7,324 nucleotides of DNA, taken from positions 1-7,324 of the forward strand of contig USHI01000059.1 of NCBI GenBank assembly GCA_900554405.1, written 5' to 3'. A program made the position numbers and the translations under genes. Positions within the stretch are counted from its first letter, which is position 1. Every line of letters starts with the position of its first letter. Below, one piece after another: positions 1 to 4,739 of the stretch. The notes beneath the pieces were generated by a model that was not told the origin of the DNA, did no database searches, and saw only the letters and a list, made by a program, of their open reading frames with translations. This DNA is from an uncultured Eubacteriales bacterium (GTDB lineage Bacteria; Bacillota; Clostridia; Oscillospirales; CAG-382).

Positions 1-696
1 GCCGGCGACCCCGCACCCTTCGTTATGGAGCTTCCCGCTTATCACTTTCCCACTGTCGGCAATGTCCTCCGCTCGATGTGGGAACGCGGCTGGTCCTTTA
101 TCAAGAAGGCCGGCACCGTGATCCTGCTTTCCACCATATTTGTCTGGTTCACCTCCTTCTTCGGCTGGGTGGACGGCGTGTTCGGAATGCTTGAAGAGGA
201 TCAGCTCGAATACTCCATACTCGCAAACATCGGCAGCGCGATAGCCTGGATCTTCAAGCCGCTCGGCTGGGGCACCTGGCAGGCGACCGTCGCCTCTATC
301 ACCGGCCTTGTCGCAAAGGAAAACATTGTCGGTACTATGGGCATTCTGTACGGCGCGGCCGGCGATACCTATGCTGCTCTCCGCGATGCATTCACCGGTA
401 TCAGCGCTTACTCCTTCCTTGTATTCAACCTGCTGTGTGCACCCTGCTTTGCCGCCATCGGCGCGATCAAGCGCGAAATGAACAGCGCGAAGTGGACCTG
501 GTTCGCAATAGCATACCAGTGCGGTTTCGCATATGTCATCGCTCTGATGATCAACCAGTTCGGCAATATGTTCACCGGCAACACGAACGTTATCGGCGTT
601 ATCGCAGCCGCTCTGCTGCTTGCCGGCATGATCTATATGCTTGTCCGCCCCTACAAGGAAGCCACAAAGCTTACCAAAACCGTCAAGGTCGATTAA
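1..696 (+). CDS. feoB: FeoB ferrous iron permease, C-terminal part (5' end outside window)
   Basis: This is the membrane part of FeoB, which imports Fe(II) across the inner membrane and is driven or gated by an N-terminal GTPase domain that lies outside the window. The frame is open from base 1, so 231 residues are visible, ending at TAA 694-696. Seen directly: a run of hydrophobic helices at roughly bases 110-170, 265-355, 400-465, 485-550 and 585-650; the conserved GLVAKENIVGT motif around 304-336; and the Cys-containing core motif LLCAPCFAAIGAIKRE around 430-477. This corresponds to the conserved FeoB region that often reads TPCVATIAAIKRE, and its two Cys lie within the membrane. The tail is short and basic. 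It is followed 40 bases later by a small Cys-rich membrane protein gene, probably in the same operon. An internal ATG at 25 is not the real start, since the family is about 600-750 residues long. Family assignment is secure. Confidence 0.95.
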   Translation, partial: AGDPAPFVMELPAYHFPTVGNVLRSMWERGWSFIKKAGTVILLSTIFVWFTSFFGWVDGVFGMLEEDQLEYSILANIGSAIAWIFKPLGWGTWQATVASITGLVAKENIVGTMGILYGAAGDTYAALRDAFTGISAYSFLVFNLLCAPCFAAIGAIKREMNSAKWTWFAIAYQCGFAYVIALMINQFGNMFTGNTNVIGVIAAALLLAGMIYMLVRPYKEATKLTKTVKVD

Positions 697-720
697 CATC
701 GGTCTGACACAAATGACCCG

Positions 721-727
721 AAAGGAG
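721..727 (+). promoter_or_regulatory. Ribosome binding site of the FeoB-associated small gene
   Basis: AAAGGAG lies 9 bases before the ATG at 737. A consensus Shine-Dalgarno sequence at good spacing supports translation of this very short gene. Confidence 0.8.
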
Positions 728-736
728 TAACTTATC

Positions 737-916
737 ATGTTGGAATGGATCACCTCCAATATCGCTTCGATAATAATCACGCTCGTTCTCGCCGCAGTCG
801 TTGCCGCGATAATCGTGAAGCTCGTCAAGGACAAAAGGAAGGGAAGATCGAATTGCGGATGTAATTGCGCACACTGCGCAATGAGTAACTCCTGCCACAA
901 GGGCAAAAGCGAATAA
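737..916 (+). CDS. FeoB-associated Cys-rich membrane protein
   Basis: This is a 59-residue protein. Residues about 8-28 form one hydrophobic helix (SIIITLVLAAVVAAIIV), followed by a basic stretch (KLVKDKRKGR) and a Cys cluster, NCGCNCAHCAMSNSC, with Cys at 40, 42, 44, 47 and 53. This order of one membrane helix, a positive linker and a C-terminal Cys motif matches the FeoB-associated Cys-rich membrane protein family, encoded just downstream of feoB in many Firmicutes. By the positive-inside rule the Cys tail should face the cytoplasm. Its role is not firmly established; a part in FeoB assembly or in accepting or sensing Fe(II) is an inference from its position. The start is fixed by the AAAGGAG upstream. 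It starts 40 bases after feoB and is followed by a terminator about 100 bases on, so it is the last gene of the feo unit. Confidence 0.88.
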   Translation: MLEWITSNIASIIITLVLAAVVAAIIVKLVKDKRKGRSNCGCNCAHCAMSNSCHKGKSE

Positions 917-1015
917 AATGCCTCCTTCGCCCACGGAGCAATCCGCAGTGCAATACACCGATGCCTGCGCCGCGTGCGATAATCATACAGGTGGTTAAAA
1001 CCTTTCCCGAGGAAT

Positions 1016-1054
1016 AGCGGAAGCGCCGCACCGCGCTTCCGCTTTCCGTTTTTT
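1016..1054 (+). terminator. Intrinsic terminator of the feo operon
   Basis: A perfect 11-bp stem, AGCGGAAGCGC (1016-1026) with GCGCTTCCGCT (1033-1043), has a 6-base loop and is followed by TTTCCG and six T (1049-1054). It ends the feoB/small-protein transcript and separates it from the downstream genes. The 99 bases between the small gene and this hairpin contain no gene I can support. Confidence 0.88.
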
Positions 1055-1070
1055 ATGGGAAAAATTCATT

Positions 1071-1079
1071 AAAAAGGAG
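1071..1079 (+). promoter_or_regulatory. Ribosome binding site of the ABC transporter remnant
   Basis: AAAAAGGAG lies 6 bases before the ATG at 1086. It is intact although the frame behind it is broken, showing that a functional gene once started here. I see no convincing -35/-10 pair between the terminator and this site. Confidence 0.6.
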
Positions 1080-1085
1080 CCGTAA

Positions 1086-1371
1086 ATGAGCAAAGAAATA
1101 ATTCGTCTTGAAAACGTGAGCCGCATATTCAAAAGCTCGGCATACCGTATACCTGTGATTCGGTATACACAAGCACCGCGCGCGAGGATATCGCAGCAAA
1201 CGGGGCAATAAAGAGCGTTCGGCCCAATATGAAATGAATATAACAATAAGCGCGCTTACGATCGTGATAAGCATCCTGCTCACGGCGGGAATGTCGCTGC
1301 TTGTCAGCCTGATGGTATCGCGCAAGAACCGGCAGATAAACATGGCGGAAGCGCTGAAATGCGCAGAATAA
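1086..1371 (+). pseudogene. Remnant of an ABC transporter operon (ATPase start joined to permease end)
   Basis: Three pieces are visible in different frames. (1) From ATG 1086, MSKEIIRLENVSRIFKSS is a typical beginning of a LolD/MacB-type ABC ATPase; similarity stops near 1139 and the frame ends at TAA 1209-1211 after only 41 codons. (2) In another frame, about 1142-1237, the reading is protein-like (DSVYTSTAREDIAANGAIKS) and may be a piece of the permease's extracytoplasmic domain; this is tentative. (3) From ATG 1234 to TAA 1369-1371, 45 residues give one hydrophobic helix (LTIVISILLTAGMSLLVSLM) followed by SRKNRQINMAEALKCAE, the usual C-terminal ending of FtsX/MacB-family permeases. The Walker A, signature and Walker B motifs of the ATPase and nearly all of the permease are absent: an ATPase-permease pair normally takes some 2-4 kb, here under 0.3 kb remains. 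Large internal deletion and decay is the simplest reading; an assembly collapse is the alternative. Such systems export peptides, lipoproteins or antimicrobials, but the substrate cannot be told. An intact HMA gene follows 17 bases later. Confidence 0.7.
1147..1168. repeat. Short inverted repeat at the point where ATPase similarity ends
   Basis: GTATACC (1147-1153) and GGTATAC (1162-1168) are perfect 7-base inverted copies around an 8-base spacer. The pair sits just after the last ATPase-like codons of the ABC remnant. It may mark a deletion junction, or be chance, since GTATAC is itself palindromic. Confidence 0.4.
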
Positions 1372-1375
1372 AAAA

Positions 1376-1379
1376 GGAG
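1376..1379 (+). promoter_or_regulatory. Ribosome binding site of the HMA protein
   Basis: GGAG within an A-rich run lies 9 bases before ATG 1389 and directly after the stop of the permease remnant. It fixes the start of the HMA gene. Confidence 0.75.
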
Positions 1380-1388
1380 TGACATTGT

Positions 1389-1649
1389 ATGTACAAAACA
1401 GAGGTAAAGATCGACGGCATGATGTGCGGTATGTGTGAGGCGCATATAAACGACTGTATCCGCAGCCGTTTCAGAGTGAAAAAGACAAGCGCATCGCATT
1501 CCAAGGGTCTGTGCGAGATAATTTCCGAAGAAAAGCTTGACGAAGCCGCGCTCCGCAGCGCAATAACCGCGCTGGGCTACACGGTTACGGATATCACCGT
1601 TTCCGAGGAGGAGAAAAAGAAAGGGCTGTTTGGCTTCCTTCACAAATAA
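1389..1649 (+). CDS. Small heavy-metal-associated (HMA) domain protein
   Basis: This is an 86-residue soluble protein with an HMA fold over residues 1-70. The metal site is GMMCGMC (residues 10-16, Cys13 and Cys16), the standard M-x-C-x-x-C of CopZ/MerP-like metallochaperones and of the N-terminal domains of P-type ATPases. The beta-alpha-beta-beta-alpha-beta pattern can be followed: KTEVKIDG, then EAHINDCIRSRF, VKKTSASH, LCEIISEE, DEAALRSAITALG, and YTVTDITV. A charged and then hydrophobic tail, SEEEKKKGLFGFLHK, extends the domain. The family binds Cu(I) or similar soft metals and passes them on to partners; the metal and partner here are unknown. The start is supported by GGAG nine bases upstream. 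It lies 17 bases after the ABC transporter remnant, so it was probably the last gene of that operon and has outlived it. No copper ATPase is in view. A bidirectional terminator follows. Confidence 0.85.
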   Translation: MYKTEVKIDGMMCGMCEAHINDCIRSRFRVKKTSASHSKGLCEIISEEKLDEAALRSAITALGYTVTDITVSEEEKKKGLFGFLHK

Positions 1650-1655
1650 CTCCGC

Positions 1656-1704
1656 AAAAACAAGGATCCCGAAGGTGTGAAAAGCCTTCGGGATCTGTTT
1701 TTTT
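1656..1704. terminator. Bidirectional intrinsic terminator between convergent units
   Basis: An 11-bp perfect stem, GATCCCGAAGG (1665-1675) with CCTTCGGGATC (1685-1695), encloses a 9-base loop. On the plus strand it is followed by TG and seven T (1698-1704), ending the HMA transcript. On the minus strand it is followed by CTTG and five T (complement of 1656-1664), ending the four-gene operon whose last stop codon is at 1716-1718. One hairpin thus serves both directions. Confidence 0.88.
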
Positions 1705-1715
1705 ATCGTGGCCGT

Positions 1716-2663
1716 TCAGGAAAAAATCGTCCTGATCGCCGCAAGCGCGGAGGTTCGCGTGGAAACACGGGAGATCTCGGCACGCAGCTTTGCGCTGCCG
1801 TTAAAGCCGCGGCAATATTGCAGCAGGTGGTGGCGGAATTCGCATATGCCTCTTTCGCCCTTTTCGGCAATAACCGTTTCAAGCTGGCGGATTATCATGC
1901 GCCTTTTGGCATCGTAATCCGGTTCGGCATAGCGCCTCCCCTCCAGGCGGGCGGTTATTTCCGAAAAAAGCCAGGGCGCGCCCTCCGCCGCGCGGCCGAT
2001 CATCACGCCGTCGCAGCCGGTGCGTTCCTTCATATCCATATAGCTTTCGAAGGAATCGACATCGCCGTTGCCGATAACTGGTATGGAAACGGCATCCTTC
2101 ACGCGGGCAATTATTTCGCGGTCCGCCCTGCCGGAATACATCTGCGCGCGCGTTCTGCCATGGACAAAAACGGCGCTCGCTCCGCCGGCTTCGCAGCGCT
2201 TTGCGACCTCCGGGGCGTTTGCTTCATCATCGCAGCCCTTGCGTATCTTTACGGTAACGGGTACATCCACCGCTTCGCACACGGCATAAACTATCCTTTC
2301 GCAAAGCTCGGGGTCGCGCATGAGAGCGCTGCCGTCGCCGTTGCGTACAAGCTTCGGCACCGGGCAGCCCATGTTTATATCGATAAAATCCGGCGAAAAG
2401 CGCATTATTTCAGCCGCCGCGCGGGCAAGTATATCCGGTTCGTGCCCGAAAAGCTGTATTGCCGCGGGGCGCTCGTCCGGATAAAGCGCGGCAAGGGTAT
2501 CCGTTTTTTTATCGCCGTATGTCACGCCCTTGGCGCTTATCAGCTCCCCCGTGACGCATTCCGCCCCGCAGGAAACGCAAAGCGCACGGAAGGCATGATC
2601 CGTAACGCCCGCCATCGGGGCAAGAAAAAGGCCGTGCCGTAATTCAATATTTCCTATTTTCAT
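1716..2663 (-). CDS. dusB: tRNA dihydrouridine synthase, DusB-like
   Basis: This is a 315-residue flavoenzyme that reduces uridine in the tRNA D-loop to dihydrouridine with FMN and NADPH. Seen in order: the FMN-binding start APMAGVTD (residues 15-22) at the first strand of the TIM barrel; IQLFGHEPD (69-77); the active-site loop INMGCPVPKLVRNGDGSAL, with Cys100 as the expected proton-donating catalytic cysteine; VTVKIRKG (136-143); the conserved HGRTRAQMYSG (168-178); the phosphate-binding GNGD (198-201) and MIGRAAEGAPW (221-231); and a C-terminal helical domain with RHHLLQYCRGF. Length is normal for bacterial Dus proteins (about 310-340). The ATG at 2663 directly follows the recG stop (TGAATG), with no good Shine-Dalgarno at the right distance, so translation probably depends on coupling to recG. 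It is the last gene of the operon and is followed by the shared terminator. Dus family is certain; the DusB subgroup is likely but was judged by eye. Confidence 0.92.
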   Translation of the reverse strand: MKIGNIELRHGLFLAPMAGVTDHAFRALCVSCGAECVTGELISAKGVTYGDKKTDTLAALYPDERPAAIQLFGHEPDILARAAAEIMRFSPDFIDINMGCPVPKLVRNGDGSALMRDPELCERIVYAVCEAVDVPVTVKIRKGCDDEANAPEVAKRCEAGGASAVFVHGRTRAQMYSGRADREIIARVKDAVSIPVIGNGDVDSFESYMDMKERTGCDGVMIGRAAEGAPWLFSEITARLEGRRYAEPDYDAKRRMIIRQLETVIAEKGERGICEFRHHLLQYCRGFNGSAKLRAEISRVSTRTSALAAIRTIFS

Positions 2664-4739
2664 TCAGTTGACCGTCAGTGTGCTCCCGCTGTTTTCCAGA
2701 AAGCGTTGTGCCGCCCCGAAAACGGCGGAATATTCACCGGTTTCCTTGTTTTCGATTATTGTTGTGACTATGCCGTCGGTTTCCTTTATTGTCGCGGCAT
2801 CGCCCGCGCCCATAAAGGCAAGCGAAAATTCGCCGCTCTGCCTTTCGCCGAAGAAATCGCCGGGGCCGCGCTTTTTCAGGTCCGCCTCGGCGACACGGAA
2901 CCCGTCGTTCGTTTCGGCAAGCACCTTCAGCCTGTCCGCCGCTTCATCTCCGCCGCCTCCGTTGACAAGACAGCATACCGAACCGCGGCTGCCGCGCCCG
3001 ACCCTGCCGCGGAGCTGGTGGAGCTGCGAAAGCCCGAAGCTTTCGGCGTTCATGATGACCATGACCGTCGCCTCCGGCACATCCACGCCGACCTCCACCA
3101 CCGTGGTGGAAACGAGTATTTTTATATCGCCGCACGCGAAGGCGTTCATAACGTGTTCCTTATCGCAGTTGCGCATCCTGCCGTGCAGAAGTCCGATCGG
3201 GATATCCGGGAAAATGCTTTCCGAAAGCTCCTTATAAAGCCCCTCGGCGGATATTTTTCCGCTGTCGTCCTCGCCCTCCTCGATCGCCGGGCAGACAAAA
3301 TACGCCCTTCCCCCGGCGGCGGCTTCGCGCCGGACAAATTCATAAACGGAAGGAAGTTCGCTTTCGGTTATGACCCTTGTCGCCACCTCGCGGCGGCCCG
3401 GCGGGCGTTCGTCAAGCAGGCTCAGATCGAGATCGCCGAAGATTATGAGCGAAAGCGAACGCGGGATCGGCGTTGCGGACATGACAAGTATGTGCGCGCG
3501 CCTGCCGTCGCATACGCTTTTTTCGAGCAGAGCGGCGCGCTGGCGCACCCCGAACCGATGCTGCTCATCGGCGATGACGAGCGCACAGTTGTTCATCACC
3601 GTCGCTTCGCTGATAAGCGCCTGCGTTCCGACGGCGACATTTATGCTGCCGTCCGCCAGCCCCGCGCGCACGGCGTGTTTTTCCGCCGCCTTCATTCCGG
3701 CGACAAGCAGCCCGACATTTATCCCGAAAGGGGAAAGCATGGCGGAAAGCGTTTTCGCATGCTGGCGTGCAAGTATTTCGGTGGGCGCCATTATGCAGGA
3801 CTGATACCCGTTTTTCGCGCAAAGAAATATTGCGGCGGCGGCAACGGCGGTCTTGCCGCTGCCCACATCGCCCTGGAGCAGCCGCGCCATGGGGGTGGAG
3901 CCCGAAAGATCGGAAAATATCTCCTTCACGGCGCGCTTCTGCGCCCCGGTGAGCTCAAACGGAAGCGATTCGAAGAACCGCCTTGCCCCGGTGTTTTTCA
4001 GAGTAAGCGGAACGGCGCGTTCGCGCTCCCGCCCGAATCGCATCCCCGCCGCGGCAATACGGAAAACGGTTATTTCCTCTGCCGCAAGCGTGTGCCTTGC
4101 CGCCGCAAGCGACTGCGCATCCGCCGGGCGGTGGAGCGTTTTTATAGCCGTGCCGCGCGGGATAAGGCCGTATTGCGCACGCAGCGCTTCCGGAAATATC
4201 TCCGGCCCCGCATCCGCCAATGCCAGCACCTTTGCCACCGCTTCGGCAATGCTTTTGGAGGTGAGCGGCGGCGATGAACGGTACACCGGCACGAAGTAGG
4301 GCAGTGCTTCACCGCGCAGGATCGGTTCGAGCTTGGGCGATACCATTTCCCTGCCGTACATTCCCTGCCGCATTCTTCCGTATACCCTGTACCTCCGCCC
4401 GCGTGAAAGCGATTTTGCAAGGAAGGGCATATTGAAGAACACCAGCTCCATGGATGAGCTTTCATCCGCCGCCTCGCAGCGGAACATACTGCGCCCTCCG
4501 CTGATATACCGCGGCGAAGCGACGTTTTCCACCGTGACCTCCAATGCGCAAAGCTCGCCCTCGAAGGTTTCGGCAATGGGCTTTATTCTGCCCCGTTCCT
4601 CATACCGTGTCGGGAAAAAGCGCAGCAGATCGCCCGCCGTTTTCACACCGAGCCGCGCAAAGGCGGCGGCGCGTGCCTCGCCCACTCCGCGCAGAGCGGA
4701 AACCGGCGTCGCGGCGGTGATCGGCGATGCGGGCATCAC
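2664..4739 (-). CDS. recG: ATP-dependent DNA helicase RecG
   Basis: This is a 691-residue superfamily 2 helicase that remodels stalled replication forks and branched DNA by reversing forks and migrating Holliday junctions. Seen: a helix-hairpin-helix-like start (LRGVGEARAAAFARLGVKTAGDLLRFFP, residues 16-43, with the RY that follows typical of RecG); the OB-fold wedge domain (about 60-145); motif Q (LTGAQKRAV, 263-271); Walker A GDVGSGKT (290-297); APTEILARQH (318-327); motif II DEQHRFGV (391-398), where RecG uses DEQH rather than DEAD; motif III SATPIPRSL (421-429); motif V region STTVVEVGVDVP (544-555); motif VI QLRGRVGRG (575-583); and the C-terminal RecG signature region KKRGPGDFFGERQSG (622-636). 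Length is normal and all motifs are intact. The start is either GTG 4739, overlapping the upstream stop as GTGA, or ATG 4736, as TGATG. A GGGGG run upstream is better spaced for the ATG, so the true protein may be one residue shorter. It is coupled to the upstream SMC-like gene and the downstream dus. Confidence 0.96.
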   Translation of the reverse strand: MMPASPITAATPVSALRGVGEARAAAFARLGVKTAGDLLRFFPTRYEERGRIKPIAETFEGELCALEVTVENVASPRYISGGRSMFRCEAADESSSMELVFFNMPFLAKSLSRGRRYRVYGRMRQGMYGREMVSPKLEPILRGEALPYFVPVYRSSPPLTSKSIAEAVAKVLALADAGPEIFPEALRAQYGLIPRGTAIKTLHRPADAQSLAAARHTLAAEEITVFRIAAAGMRFGRERERAVPLTLKNTGARRFFESLPFELTGAQKRAVKEIFSDLSGSTPMARLLQGDVGSGKTAVAAAAIFLCAKNGYQSCIMAPTEILARQHAKTLSAMLSPFGINVGLLVAGMKAAEKHAVRAGLADGSINVAVGTQALISEATVMNNCALVIADEQHRFGVRQRAALLEKSVCDGRRAHILVMSATPIPRSLSLIIFGDLDLSLLDERPPGRREVATRVITESELPSVYEFVRREAAAGGRAYFVCPAIEEGEDDSGKISAEGLYKELSESIFPDIPIGLLHGRMRNCDKEHVMNAFACGDIKILVSTTVVEVGVDVPEATVMVIMNAESFGLSQLHQLRGRVGRGSRGSVCCLVNGGGGDEAADRLKVLAETNDGFRVAEADLKKRGPGDFFGERQSGEFSLAFMGAGDAATIKETDGIVTTIIENKETGEYSAVFGAAQRFLENSGSTLTVN

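Noticed and set aside
918..998. A 26-codon frame after the FeoB-associated gene containing a CxxC (CAAC)
   Set aside because: No ribosome site and no resemblance to a known family; the region is best seen as 3' untranslated sequence before the terminator.
1053..1643. A 196-codon open frame on the minus strand across the ABC remnant and HMA gene
   Set aside because: Low-complexity, Cys/Phe/Leu-rich reading with no domain; it is antisense to a clear HMA gene and overlaps the terminator.
1677..2642. A 321-codon open frame on the plus strand opposite dus
   Set aside because: It would start inside the terminator hairpin and run antisense to an intact Dus with its catalytic Cys.
2706..4277. A 523-codon open frame on the plus strand opposite recG
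   Set aside because: It lies antisense to a complete RecG with all helicase motifs, has no recognisable domain, and is rich in Arg, Ala and His as expected for a shadow of GC-biased codons.
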